DNA of 64,000 nt from an uncultured Veillonellaceae bacterium (GTDB lineage: Bacteria; Bacillota; Negativicutes; Veillonellales; Dialisteraceae). The DNA lies in the NCBI GenBank assembly GCA_949286115.1, contig CASEBK010000033.1, positions 30,045-94,044 on the forward strand, given 5' to 3'. Made by a program: the position numbers and the translations under genes. Shown piece after piece: positions 8,431 to 17,154 of the stretch. The notes under the pieces were generated by a model. It was not told the origin of the DNA and did not search any database. It saw only the letters and a list, made by a program, of their open reading frames with translations. Positions within the stretch are counted from its first letter, which is position 1. Every line of letters starts with the position of its first letter.

Positions 8431-8460
8431 TCTGTAATCTGTTATAATACAGATTACAGA
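8431..8460 (+). promoter_or_regulatory. Perfect 11-bp inverted repeat bracketing a TATAAT box: probable operator
   Basis: TCTGTAATCTG (8431-8441) and CAGATTACAGA (8450-8460) are exact reverse complements separated by TTATAATA, which contains TATAAT at 8443-8448. A dimeric repressor bound here would cover the -10 element. It lies 13 bp upstream of the start of an exported-protein gene. No repressor gene is adjacent, and I cannot name the regulator family. Confidence 0.75.
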
Positions 8461-8472
8461 AAGGATGACGCA

Positions 8473-8979
8473 ATGAAACTGAAACGAACGATCACAGGAC
8501 TTGTGGCGGCGGGCTGTCTTTTCTTCAGTGCAGCCGACGCAGCGGCCTATACGGATGAGCCGGAAGGCTTCGGCGATATGCACTGGGGCGATTCGGCGAA
8601 AAAGGTGAGCGAGCGCTATGCCACGCAGTATCTGGAGGACACGCTGGGCGGCGGCGCGCTCTATGCGGTGAATTTTACTGATTTCACAGAGCAGATGGGC
8701 ATCCGCGGCCCGCTCGTCGTGACGGGAGCCTTTGAGAAGGATAAGCTGGTGCAGATCAACGTGCCGCTCGCGCTGGAGAGTGCCGAGGCAGTGGATCAGG
8801 CTTTTGCGGCGTACACGTCGTATCTGGAGAGGCGGTGCGGCGCGCCCGATGAGAAAGATGATGATTCGGCGCTGTGGCTGGGAAAGAAGACCAGCATCTA
8901 TGTGCAGAAGAAGCCGGAAGGCGTGCTCGTATGCTTCATGGATGCGAAAAAGATGGCAAAAAAGATGCCGAAGAAATAA
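8473..8979 (+). CDS. Exported protein of unknown function
   Basis: A 168-residue protein with a signal peptide MKLKRTITGLVAAGCLFFSAADAAAY (probable cleavage after ADAAA). The mature part begins with an acidic EPEGFGDMHWGDSAKKVSERY and ends in a lysine-rich tail KKMAKKMPKK. I do not recognise a family; the MHWGDS motif near the mature N terminus resembles small exported proteins found in other Negativicutes, but this is an impression. The start ATG 8473 has AAAGGATG upstream. It follows the palindromic operator at 8431-8460 and is probably co-transcribed with the next exported-protein gene 15 bp downstream. Confidence 0.75.
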   Translation: MKLKRTITGLVAAGCLFFSAADAAAYTDEPEGFGDMHWGDSAKKVSERYATQYLEDTLGGGALYAVNFTDFTEQMGIRGPLVVTGAFEKDKLVQINVPLALESAEAVDQAFAAYTSYLERRCGAPDEKDDDSALWLGKKTSIYVQKKPEGVLVCFMDAKKMAKKMPKK

Positions 8980-8994
8980 ATGAGGAGGAATACC

Positions 8995-9513
8995 ATGAAT
9001 AAGAAACAGTGGGCGGCGGCTCTGTGTCTGGCGGCAGCGCTCGCCGCGTGTGCTTCGCCGGCGCTTGCCCGGGGCCGCGGGGGAGGCCGCATGGGCGGCG
9101 CATCCATTACGCGCACCGCGCCGAGACCGTCGTCAGGACCAGCGCAGACGCCCTACGCCGCGCCGCAGCAGGAGCGGACCCAGCCGCGGCAGCCGATCGA
9201 TCAGGGAATCGACCCAAAAGACTATGGCAAGCGGAACACCGGCCGCACGGCCGCGGCGGAACCGGGACAGCAGGCAGGGCGGAGTCAGACCACGCAGAAT
9301 CAGTTCACCGGAGGTACTGGCGGATTTTTCAACGGCTTTTCCCTCTGGCCGTGGCTCTGGTTCAGCGGGCACAGCCAGGCCGCCGCAGAAGACCAGAGCG
9401 CTTCTTCCGTGCAGAGCGGTGAGGCGAAGAGCGAAGAGGAAGGCTTCCTCGCGTCGATCAGCCGCTGGTGGGACGGCGTCGTGCAGTTCTTCCAGTCGCT
9501 GTTCAGTTTTTGA
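8995..9513 (+). CDS. Exported low-complexity protein, possible lipoprotein
   Basis: A 172-residue protein with the start at ATG 8995 behind GAGGAGGAA. The signal region MNKKQWAAALCLAAALAAC contains a lipobox LAAC with the cysteine at residue 19, but a signal peptidase I site after SPALA is an alternative. The mature part is rich in Arg, Gly, Pro and Gln (RGRGGGRMGG, then many PQ pairs), includes a tryptophan- and phenylalanine-rich stretch FNGFSLWPWLWFSGHS near residues 111-126, and ends SRWWDGVVQFFQSLFSF. Such composition suggests a disordered envelope protein with an amphipathic end. No family recognised. It probably shares a transcript with the preceding exported protein. Confidence 0.65.
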   Translation: MNKKQWAAALCLAAALAACASPALARGRGGGRMGGASITRTAPRPSSGPAQTPYAAPQQERTQPRQPIDQGIDPKDYGKRNTGRTAAAEPGQQAGRSQTTQNQFTGGTGGFFNGFSLWPWLWFSGHSQAAAEDQSASSVQSGEAKSEEEGFLASISRWWDGVVQFFQSLFSF

Positions 9514-9530
9514 TCGAGTTCACGTCATAG

Positions 9531-9569
9531 AAAAAGACCGTCGGAGTCATCGGCTCCGGCGGCCTTTTT
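9531..9569 (+). terminator. Bidirectional terminator between convergent genes
   Basis: AAAAAGACCG, TCGGAG, a loop TCATCG, then GCTCCG and GCGGCCTTTTT. A runs on one side and T runs on the other make it usable by both the exported-protein operon and the convergent acyltransferase gene. Confidence 0.88.
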
Positions 9570-9573
9570 GCGT

Positions 9574-10668
9574 TCAGATGAGTTTTTTGAAATAGGGGAC
9601 CTTTTTGATACCCCATGTCATGGCCGCACCCAGTGTGAAGGCGGCGGTGATCCAGAGCACCGCATCGATGAAGGGGAACGATGGGAAATGGAAAAGCAGC
9701 ACCTGAGTGAGCAGGCGGTGCGTCACCGCACGAGTGATCTCTTCAAAAAGCATCACGCCGAAGGAGAGGCCACCGAGAAACACGAGGCGCCGGGACCACG
9801 CGGGAGAGACGCTGTGATGAAGGAACCACCAGCGGCAGAGGCAGTACACGAAGGCCGTGTTGAGGAAGAGGAACGAATCGTAGAAACGCTGCGAGATCGC
9901 TTCTGTGAGCGCGCCGGCGGTGTACCCGTAGAACCAGGTCATGAAAGCGGCGATGACCGTGCCCGCCGCAGCAAGAAGGCCGAGACGGATGAGATTTTTC
10001 TTCGTGAGCCACGCCTCCGGCAGGACGTTTTCAATCCAGTAGCCGATGATGAAGTAGAAGCTCGGCTCGCTGATGGCAAGGAGCGGATTGAGGAAGCCGT
10101 TCATCTCCGCCTGCCCGCGGTAGAGGAGGAAGGAGAAGACCGGCACGCACCCTACAAAGAAGAGATTGAGCCCGATGAGATAGAGATAGTGCGCGTTCGT
10201 GAGGTTCCGCACCATCGCCCGCCAGAGAGGCAGCATGAGCAGGAAGGAGATATAAATGTAAAGGAAATAGTACGCCGTTGCCATGTTGGACGTGTACGTG
10301 ATGGAGAGGAAGCGGAGCACGCTGAAGTGACACTCCGGCACGGCGTAGAAGAACAGATAGTTGATGAAGGAGAAGACGAGGAGCACCTGTACGAAGCGCC
10401 AGATCCGTTTTCGAAAGATGACGGAGACCGGTTCGTCCCGGCCGAGAAGGAGCGCGCCGGAGACCATGAAGAAGATGGGCACAGCGGTCTTCACCCAGAA
10501 GGGGACGAGAAGGTAGAGCGGAAACCACGGCGAGTCCTGCTGGGCCAGATAGAGCGAGAAGCCCGATGTGGACGAGTGAGTGAACATGACGAGCCAGATG
10601 CAGAGGATGCGCAGGCATTCGATGTGGAGTTTTTTCTTTTTCGCAGGCGCGGGCGTCTCAGACTGCAC
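9574..10668 (-). CDS. Membrane-bound acyltransferase, family 3
   Basis: A 364-residue polytopic protein starting at GTG 10668 (MQSETPAPAKKKKLHIECLRILCIWLVMFTH), with AAGGAAGGA 5 bp upstream; the longer open frame has a proline-rich, non-membrane extension. IECLRILCIWLVMFTHS matches the first helix of the acyltransferase-3 family with its conserved R and H, and about ten membrane segments follow, including VPIFFMVSGALLLGRDE. Such enzymes O-acylate surface sugars or cell-envelope polymers. No glycan genes are nearby, so the acceptor is unknown. It is a single gene convergent with the exported-protein pair. Confidence 0.82.
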   Translation of the reverse strand: MQSETPAPAKKKKLHIECLRILCIWLVMFTHSSTSGFSLYLAQQDSPWFPLYLLVPFWVKTAVPIFFMVSGALLLGRDEPVSVIFRKRIWRFVQVLLVFSFINYLFFYAVPECHFSVLRFLSITYTSNMATAYYFLYIYISFLLMLPLWRAMVRNLTNAHYLYLIGLNLFFVGCVPVFSFLLYRGQAEMNGFLNPLLAISEPSFYFIIGYWIENVLPEAWLTKKNLIRLGLLAAAGTVIAAFMTWFYGYTAGALTEAISQRFYDSFLFLNTAFVYCLCRWWFLHHSVSPAWSRRLVFLGGLSFGVMLFEEITRAVTHRLLTQVLLFHFPSFPFIDAVLWITAAFTLGAAMTWGIKKVPYFKKLI

Positions 10669-10778
10669 GAAGATCCTTCCTTTCGTCGGCGGGCGCGGCG
10701 GCCCTGCCGGTGTTTGACCTATGATAGCACGGATGCGGAGCTGCCTCAAGAAAGGGAAATTTTTGCGTGCCTTCCGTC

Positions 10779-10807
10779 TTGCGCTTTCGCACGGCCTTTG
10801 ATAGAAT
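10779..10807 (+). promoter_or_regulatory. Promoter and leader of rpsB-tsf
   Basis: TTGCGC (10779-10784), a 17-bp spacer, TAGAAT (10802-10807). The predicted leader of about 115 nt before rpsB contains GC-rich self-complementary stretches (GCCGCCGGTGGC, GGCCGG), in keeping with autogenous control by S2 known in other bacteria; the specific fold is not established here. Confidence 0.55.
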
Positions 10808-10930
10808 GGGAAAGCATGAATACACATGCCGCGCGGATCCTGCATCTGTGCCGGGGCAAAAATTTTTCCATTGCCGCCGGTGGCTGCGGGGGAGGAGGCC
10901 GGCAGAGGCAAATAACAGGAGGTAAAAGTT

Positions 10931-11686
10931 ATGGCAATCGTATCCATGAAACAGTTACTCGAAGCAGGCGTACATTTCGGTCATCAGACTCGCCGCTGGA
11001 ATCCGAAGATGGCCCGGTTCATCTTCACGGAACGGAACGGCATCTACATCATCGACCTGCAGAAGACGGTGAAGAAAGTCGAAGAAGCGTACGCTTTCCT
11101 GCGTGAAGTCGCAGCAAACGGACAGCCGATCCTCTTCGTAGGCACGAAGAAGCAGGCGCAGAACTCCATCAAGGAAGAAGCGCTCCGCTGCAACATGTTC
11201 TACGTGAATGAACGCTGGCTGGGCGGCATGCTCACCAACTTCCGCACCATCCAGACCCGTGTGGCCCGTCTGAAAGAACTGGAAGCGATGTTCGCCGAAG
11301 GCGCTACGTCCCAGTACACGAAGAAGGAAGTCATTCTCATGCAGCGTGAACTGGAAAAGCTGGAAAAGAACCTGGGCGGCATCAAAGACATGAAGAAGCT
11401 CCCCGGCGCGATCTTCATCATCGACTCCAAGAAAGAAGAGATCGCCGTTTCTGAAGCGCGTAAGCTGCACATTCCGGTCGTTGCGACGGTCGACACGAAC
11501 TGCGACCCCGACCTGATCGACTATCCGATCCCGGCTAACGACGACGCGATCCGCGCGGTGAAGCTCCTCACCAGCAAGATGGCTGACGCCGTTCTCGAAG
11601 GCCGTCAGGGCCAGCAGGAAGAAGGAGCGGAAGCTCCGGCAGAAGAAGCTGCTGAAGAGGCCGCTGCTTCGGAAGAACAGGAATAA
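10931..11686 (+). CDS. rpsB: 30S ribosomal protein S2
   Basis: A 251-residue protein starting [27 protein letters not shown], the S2 N-terminal signature, with the second family block [49 protein letters not shown]. It joins the small subunit late in assembly and contacts S1. The C-terminal tail ([22 protein letters not shown]) is an acidic low-complexity extension common in Firmicute S2. AGGAGGT lies 7 bp before the start. tsf follows after an intercistronic hairpin, the classic rpsB-tsf order. Confidence 0.98.
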   Translation: MAIVSMKQLLEAGVHFGHQTRRWNPKMARFIFTERNGIYIIDLQKTVKKVEEAYAFLREVAANGQPILFVGTKKQAQNSIKEEALRCNMFYVNERWLGGMLTNFRTIQTRVARLKELEAMFAEGATSQYTKKEVILMQRELEKLEKNLGGIKDMKKLPGAIFIIDSKKEEIAVSEARKLHIPVVATVDTNCDPDLIDYPIPANDDAIRAVKLLTSKMADAVLEGRQGQQEEGAEAPAEEAAEEAAASEEQE

Positions 11687-11727
11687 TAAATAGTATCTGA
11701 TATCATTTTGGGGATCAGAGCCGTGAG

Positions 11728-11783
11728 ATTAGGAATTCTGGTGCCGCCGCGCAATACGGCAGCGGCAGGATTTCTAATTTTAT
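11728..11783 (+). terminator. Intercistronic hairpin between rpsB and tsf (attenuator or terminator)
   Basis: ATTAGGAAT pairs with ATTTCTAAT and TGCCGC with GCGGCA, followed by TTTTAT. The position between rpsB and tsf resembles the attenuator described for this operon in other bacteria and would lower tsf relative to rpsB. Confidence 0.65.
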
Positions 11784-11820
11784 GTGCGGCATCCCGAGTA
11801 CACCAACAGGAGGTCATCAA

Positions 11821-12702
11821 ATGGCAGCGATCACTGCAAGTATGGTAAAAGAACTGCGTACCTCCACGGGCGCAGGCATGATGGATTGCAAGAAAGCTCT
11901 GACGGAAGCAGACGGCGATATGGCGAAAGCCGTAGACATCCTTCGCGAGAAGGGCCTGTCCCAGGCGGCGAAAAAAGCAGGCCGCATCGCAGCGGAAGGC
12001 GCGGTCGTTTCCTATGTCTCTGAAGACGGCAAAGTGGGCGTCATCGTCGAAGTGAACTGCGAGACCGACTTCGTAGGCCACAACGAGAGCTTCCAGGCGC
12101 TGGCTAAGTCCATCGCCAAGCAGATCGCAGAGGCGGCTCCTGCGGACGTAGAGGCGCTCCTCGCTTCCGAAATGGAAGGCAAGACGGTAAAAGACCTCGT
12201 GACCGAAGCCATCGCCAAGATCGGTGAAAATATCTCCGTGCGCCGTTTCGAACGCTTCGAAAGCGCAGAAGGTCAGGTCTACAGCTACATCCACGGCGGC
12301 GGCAAGATCGGCGTCCTCGTCGACATGAAGGGCGGCGACGCAGAGCTCGGCAAAGACGTGGCGATGCAGGTCGCAGCGGCGATCCCGTCTTATCTCGACC
12401 GGAGCCAGGTGCCGGCGGCTGAGCTGGAACACGAAAAAGAAGTGCTCTCCGAACAGGCCCGCAACGAAGGCAAGCCGGAAAAGATCATCGAAAAGATGGT
12501 CATCGGCCGCATCAACAAGTACTACAAGGAAGTCTGCCTGCTCGATCAGGAATTCATCAAAGACGGCGACCTTACCATCGCAAAGCTCCTGAAATCCAAG
12601 GGTGCGGAAGTGGCCCGTTTCGCCCGCTTCCAGCTCGGCGAAGGCATCGAAAAGAAGCAGGAAAACTTCGCAGAAGAGATCCAGAAGCAGATCAACGGAT
12701 AA
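11821..12702 (+). CDS. tsf: Elongation factor Ts
   Basis: A 293-residue protein beginning [33 protein letters not shown], with the N-terminal UBA-like domain and the two EF-Ts signatures ([16 protein letters not shown] and [15 protein letters not shown] around residues 80-90). It recycles EF-Tu by displacing GDP. The start at ATG 11821 follows CAGGAGGT; an upstream in-frame ATG at 11782 lies in the hairpin tail and would add an unlikely extension. The insertion of a second core subdomain makes it the long form seen in most bacteria. Confidence 0.97.
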   Translation: MAAITASMVKELRTSTGAGMMDCKKALTEADGDMAKAVDILREKGLSQAAKKAGRIAAEGAVVSYVSEDGKVGVIVEVNCETDFVGHNESFQALAKSIAKQIAEAAPADVEALLASEMEGKTVKDLVTEAIAKIGENISVRRFERFESAEGQVYSYIHGGGKIGVLVDMKGGDAELGKDVAMQVAAAIPSYLDRSQVPAAELEHEKEVLSEQARNEGKPEKIIEKMVIGRINKYYKEVCLLDQEFIKDGDLTIAKLLKSKGAEVARFARFQLGEGIEKKQENFAEEIQKQING

Positions 12703-12802
12703 TCGCCCCCTGCGGCAGAGGAACTCCACAATCGGCCCGGAAGGCCCGGCGCGGCAGCCATGTCCCGCCCTGCCGGTGCCTGGCTGATTCGGTATTTCCC
12801 AG

Positions 12803-12838
12803 AAATAAGAGGACACAGTTTCGTGTTCTCTTATTTTT
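12803..12838 (+). terminator. Terminator after tsf
   Basis: AAATAAGAG plus GACAC, loop AGTTTC, GTGTT plus CTCTTATTT, then further T: a stem of 13 or more pairs ending in six T. The 100 bp between tsf and this hairpin carry only GC-rich palindromic stretches. Confidence 0.92.
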
Positions 12839-12862
12839 TGGCGTCAAAGCGCTGCCGGGCGG

Positions 12863-13661
<799 letters not shown>

Positions 13662-13664
13662 ACG

Positions 13665-14222
13665 ATGTACGAAGAAGAACTGAAAAAACTGACGGAAAAA
13701 ATGGATAAGTCCATCCAGTCCTTGAAGGCGGAATACTCTTCGATCCGCACGGGTCAGGCGACGGCGAGCCTTCTCGACCGGGTGCGCGTGGAATACTATG
13801 GCACGCCCACGCCGGTGACGCAGGTGGCGACGGTGTCCGTGCCGGAAGCGCGCATGCTCGTGGTGCAGCCCTGGGATCGGAGCCTCCTCAAGGAGATCGA
13901 AAAGGCGATCCTCCAGTCTGATCTGGGCCTCGTACCGATGAATGACGGCAACATCATCCGCATGGCGATCCCGCAGCTCACGGAAGAGCGCCGCAAGGAT
14001 CTGTGCAAGGTGGTGAATAAAAAGGCGGAAGAAGGCAAAGTGGCCATCCGCAATATTCGCCGTGACGGCAATGATTTTCTGAAAAAGGAAGGCAAGAAGA
14101 GCGAAGTCTCCAAAGACGTCATCAAGGAGATGGAAGACAAGGTGCAGAAGCTGACCGACCAGAAGATCAAAGAAGTGGAAGCGGTCACGGAAAAGAAGAT
14201 CAAAGAGATCATGTCTGTATGA
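13665..14222 (+). CDS. frr: Ribosome recycling factor
   Basis: A 185-residue protein of the standard family length, with SIRTGQATASLLDRVRVEYYG and the C-terminal helix FLKKEGKKSEVSKDVIKEMEDKVQKLTDQKIKEVEAVTEKKIKEIMSV. With EF-G it splits post-termination ribosomes. Its stop codon overlaps the start of a small gene of unknown function (ATGA at 14219), so that the two are probably translationally coupled. Confidence 0.97.
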   Translation: MYEEELKKLTEKMDKSIQSLKAEYSSIRTGQATASLLDRVRVEYYGTPTPVTQVATVSVPEARMLVVQPWDRSLLKEIEKAILQSDLGLVPMNDGNIIRMAIPQLTEERRKDLCKVVNKKAEEGKVAIRNIRRDGNDFLKKEGKKSEVSKDVIKEMEDKVQKLTDQKIKEVEAVTEKKIKEIMSV

Positions 14223-14500
14223 GTGAAAAGGCTCTTTTCGAAGGGATGCCTTTTGATGAAAATGTACGGCTCAAGCTGGCGGAGACGTTCCCGGGCGGGA
14301 CGGTCTCCGGCACCCGGGGCCGTCATTATGCATTGGAGGAAGAATTCCTGTACTTGGTGCGGAGCGGGCCTCAGGCGGTCATCATGCCGCGCATGGCTTA
14401 CGGCAGCGATGTGACGGCGGCTCTGGCAGAAAGATATGGCGAGGGAAAGCAGATTGTCGGAAAAACAGAATTGTCCCAGGCACGTGGCGATCATCCTTGA
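14219..14500 (+). CDS. Small protein of unknown function between frr and uppS
   Basis: A 93-residue frame beginning MSEKALFEGMPFDENVRLKLAETFPGG. The start overlaps the frr stop in an ATGA and no strong independent ribosome binding site is present, which points to coupling. Composition is ordinary for a soluble protein and codon use matches the neighbours. The last 15-22 codons overlap the uppS start. I do not recognise a family. It could be a genuine lineage-specific coupled gene, or a chance frame filling the frr-uppS gap; the absence of any alternative reading for 14223-14435 favours a real gene. Confidence 0.6.
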   Translation: MSEKALFEGMPFDENVRLKLAETFPGGTVSGTRGRHYALEEEFLYLVRSGPQAVIMPRMAYGSDVTAALAERYGEGKQIVGKTELSQARGDHP

Positions 14501-15182
14501 CGGAAATGGACGCTGGGCGGAGCGGCAGGGCCGGGAGCGGACCTTCGGGCACGAAGCCGGCGCGGAAAATGTGAAGACCATCGTCCGGGAAGCCGGGCAT
14601 ATGGGCATCGAGCGGCTCACGCTGTATGCGTTCTCCACGGAGAACTGGAAACGGCCGCAGCCGGAAGTGGATTTCCTGATGGAGCTCTTCAAAGATTACC
14701 TGTTCGAGCAGCTGCGGGACCTCATGAAAGACGGGGTGCAGCTCCATGTGGTGGGCGAGCGGTCCCGCCTTTCGGAAGGGCTTCGCCGGGAGATCGAGTC
14801 CTGTGAGGCGGATACCCGGGACAATACGGGCCTCATCCTGAACGTGGCCATCAACTACGGCGGCAGGGACGAGATCGTTCATGCCGCGCGGCAGCTTGCC
14901 GAAGAGGTAAAAGAGGGGAAGCTCTCGCCGGAGGACATCACGGAAGAGGCCATCGGAGAGCGGCTCTACCCGAGCGATGCGGCAGACGTGGATCTGCTCA
15001 TCCGCACGGGCGGGGAGTCGCGCATCTCCAATTTCCTCCTGTGGCAGATCTCCTACAGCGAGCTCTATTTCACGCCGGTGCTTTGGCCGGACTTCACGGT
15101 GGAAGAGCTGCATAAAGCCGTCGCATGGTACGGCGGGCGGGACCGTCGCTTCGGCGGGCTCAATGAGGAGGTAGCGCAATGA
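14436..15182 (+). CDS. uppS: Isoprenyl (undecaprenyl) diphosphate synthase
   Basis: A 248-residue cis-prenyltransferase: HVAIILDGNGRWAERQGRERTFGHEAG has the Mg-binding aspartate and the FPP-binding loop, LTLYAFSTENWKRP the catalytic block, and DLLIRTGGESRISNFLLWQISYSELYF the C-terminal signature. It makes the lipid carrier for peptidoglycan and LPS. The start is uncertain: ATG 14436 gives MARESRLSEKQN, while TTG 14454 has GAGGGA at a better spacing. It overlaps cdsA by an ATGA. Confidence 0.96.
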   Translation: MARESRLSEKQNCPRHVAIILDGNGRWAERQGRERTFGHEAGAENVKTIVREAGHMGIERLTLYAFSTENWKRPQPEVDFLMELFKDYLFEQLRDLMKDGVQLHVVGERSRLSEGLRREIESCEADTRDNTGLILNVAINYGGRDEIVHAARQLAEEVKEGKLSPEDITEEAIGERLYPSDAADVDLLIRTGGESRISNFLLWQISYSELYFTPVLWPDFTVEELHKAVAWYGGRDRRFGGLNEEVAQ

Positions 15183-15994
15183 AGGCGCGCATCCTTACCG
15201 CCATCGTGGGCATCGCTGCGGTCATCGTGCTGGTGACGGCGGGCGGCATTCCCCTCACGGCGGCGCTCTTTGTCGTGGCGGGGCTCGCATGGATGGAGTA
15301 TGCGCGGATGATGAAGAAGATCACCCATGTGTACACCGGCCCGGCGCTCACGGCTATCGCGGTGATCCTTGGCGCGGCGGCGTCTTCTTCTCTGCCGCTC
15401 TTTGCGGCGGCCGTGCTGTGCTGTTTCATCCTGCTGCTTTTCCTCATTTTGGTGATCGAGCGGAAAGATATCTGGGCGCTCTTTGCAACTGTTTTGGGAG
15501 CGCTCTATTTTGGCGTGGGCTTCGGCTCGTTCCTCTATCTCCGCGGCGGCGACGATCTGCTCCTGCCGGGGGCGGCGTCGATCCACAGCGGGATATTCCT
15601 TCTGTGGTTCGCTCTCATCGGCACCTGGTCGAGCGATACCTTTGCCTATGCGGCGGGCAAAAATCTCGGCCGCCACAAGATGGCGCCCCATATCAGCCCG
15701 AACAAGACGATGGAAGGACTGGCCGGGGGCGCAGCAGGATGCATTGTGATGTGCCTCCTGTATGCGGCGTACTTTGATTTTTCGCTCCTGGAGGCGTTCT
15801 TCCTTGCGGTGATGGTGGCTATCGCCGCGCCGCTGGGAGATCTTTTCGAGTCGTATATCAAAAGGGTGTGCGACATCAAGGATTCGGGAAACATCCTGCC
15901 CGGCCACGGCGGTATGATGGACCGCTTTGACAGCCTGCTCTTCGTAGCGCCGCTCATGCTGTCCTCTCTCGTGGCGATGAGGAGCTTCTTATGA
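15179..15994 (+). CDS. cdsA: Phosphatidate cytidylyltransferase
   Basis: A 271-residue membrane protein with about eight hydrophobic segments. The CDP-diglyceride synthase signature lies near the C terminus: SYIKRVCDIKDSGNILPGHGGMMDRFDSL (about residues 223-251). It makes CDP-diacylglycerol from phosphatidic acid and CTP for phospholipid synthesis. It overlaps uppS upstream and dxr downstream by ATGA junctions, so this block is a single polycistron. Confidence 0.95.
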   Translation: MKARILTAIVGIAAVIVLVTAGGIPLTAALFVVAGLAWMEYARMMKKITHVYTGPALTAIAVILGAAASSSLPLFAAAVLCCFILLLFLILVIERKDIWALFATVLGALYFGVGFGSFLYLRGGDDLLLPGAASIHSGIFLLWFALIGTWSSDTFAYAAGKNLGRHKMAPHISPNKTMEGLAGGAAGCIVMCLLYAAYFDFSLLEAFFLAVMVAIAAPLGDLFESYIKRVCDIKDSGNILPGHGGMMDRFDSLLFVAPLMLSSLVAMRSFL

Positions 15995-17154
15995 AAGAGA
16001 TCGCAGTACTTGGCTCTACCGGCTCGATCGGCACGCAGACGCTGGACGTGCTCCGTCTGCACAAAGACCGTTTTCATGCATCCGTGCTGGCGGCCCATCA
16101 CAGCGTCGATGTGCTCCTTGCGCAGGCAGAGGAATTTCAGCCCCGGTGTATCGCCGTGACAGATCCGGAGGCCGGGCGGGCGTTTCGCGCGCGCTATGAC
16201 GGTCCTGCAGAAGTGCTCATCGGAGAAGAGGCGCTTCTCGAAGCGGTGCGCCGCACTGACGTAGACCTCGTGGTAGTGGCTGTGGTGGGCATCGCGGGCC
16301 TTGCGCCGACGCTTGAAGCCATTCGGCAGGGGAAAGAGATCGCTCTCGCCAACAAGGAAACGCTCGTCACCGGGGGCGCGCTCGTGACGGAGGCGGCGGA
16401 TCGGGCGGGCATCACCATTCGTCCCGTGGATAGCGAGCACAGCGCCATTTTCCAGTGCCTGCTCGGGCAGGACAGGAAAGGCGTGCATCGTCTCATCCTG
16501 ACGGCCTCCGGCGGTCCCTTCCGCGGACGGTCCAGGGAAGAGCTGGCGCAGGTGACGCTGGCAGACTGCCTGAAGCACCCCACGTGGCACATGGGCCGGA
16601 AAGTGACCATCGACTCGGCCACCATGTTCAATAAAGGACTGGAGATCATCGAGGCGCACTGGCTCTTCCGCGTGCCTTACGACCGGATCAAAGTGGTGGT
16701 GCAGCCCCAGAGCCTCATCCATTCCATGGTGGAGTACGATGACGGCTCCATCATCGCCCAGATCGGCGAGCCGGATATGCGCCTTCCCATTCAGTTTGCG
16801 CTTACCTGGCCGGAGCGGCTTCCTTCGCCGTCTCATTCGTTTCTCGACTGGGGCCGCATCGCTTCGATCTTCGTGAGCGAGCCCGATGAGACGGTCTTCC
16901 GTTCGCTCCGCCTGACGGTGGATGCGGGGAAAGCCGGCGGCACGGCGACGACTGCGCTCAACGGAGCGGATGAAGAAGCAGTGGCGGCCTTCGTGAGGGG
17001 AGAGATCTCATTTCTCGATATCTTCAGCGTGGTGGAAGACGTGCTGGATCAGTGGGAGACATCGCCCGTGCGGACGCTGGACGACGTGTGGGACGCAGAC
17101 CATCGCGCGCGGGAAGCGGCGCGGGCGTCCATCCGGAGGCGCAGACTATGCTGA
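15991..17154 (+). CDS. dxr: 1-deoxy-D-xylulose 5-phosphate reductoisomerase
   Basis: A 387-residue protein starting MKEIAVLGSTGSIGTQTLDVLRLHKDRF, the NADPH-binding GSTGSIG motif of Dxr. Further conserved parts are ANKETLVTGG, the metal-binding PVDSEHSAIFQ and the HPTWHMGRKVTIDSATMFNKGLEIIEAHWLF block. It makes methylerythritol phosphate, the first committed step of the MEP isoprenoid route. ispG from the same route is two genes downstream and uppS, the consumer, two genes upstream. Confidence 0.98.
   Translation: MKEIAVLGSTGSIGTQTLDVLRLHKDRFHASVLAAHHSVDVLLAQAEEFQPRCIAVTDPEAGRAFRARYDGPAEVLIGEEALLEAVRRTDVDLVVVAVVGIAGLAPTLEAIRQGKEIALANKETLVTGGALVTEAADRAGITIRPVDSEHSAIFQCLLGQDRKGVHRLILTASGGPFRGRSREELAQVTLADCLKHPTWHMGRKVTIDSATMFNKGLEIIEAHWLFRVPYDRIKVVVQPQSLIHSMVEYDDGSIIAQIGEPDMRLPIQFALTWPERLPSPSHSFLDWGRIASIFVSEPDETVFRSLRLTVDAGKAGGTATTALNGADEEAVAAFVRGEISFLDIFSVVEDVLDQWETSPVRTLDDVWDADHRAREAARASIRRRRLC

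Noticed and set aside
9568..11106. 512-codon open frame on the plus strand over the acyltransferase gene and the start of rpsB
   Set aside because: Charged, low-information translation antisense to a clear ten-helix acyltransferase and overlapping the rpsB start; a GC-driven shadow frame.
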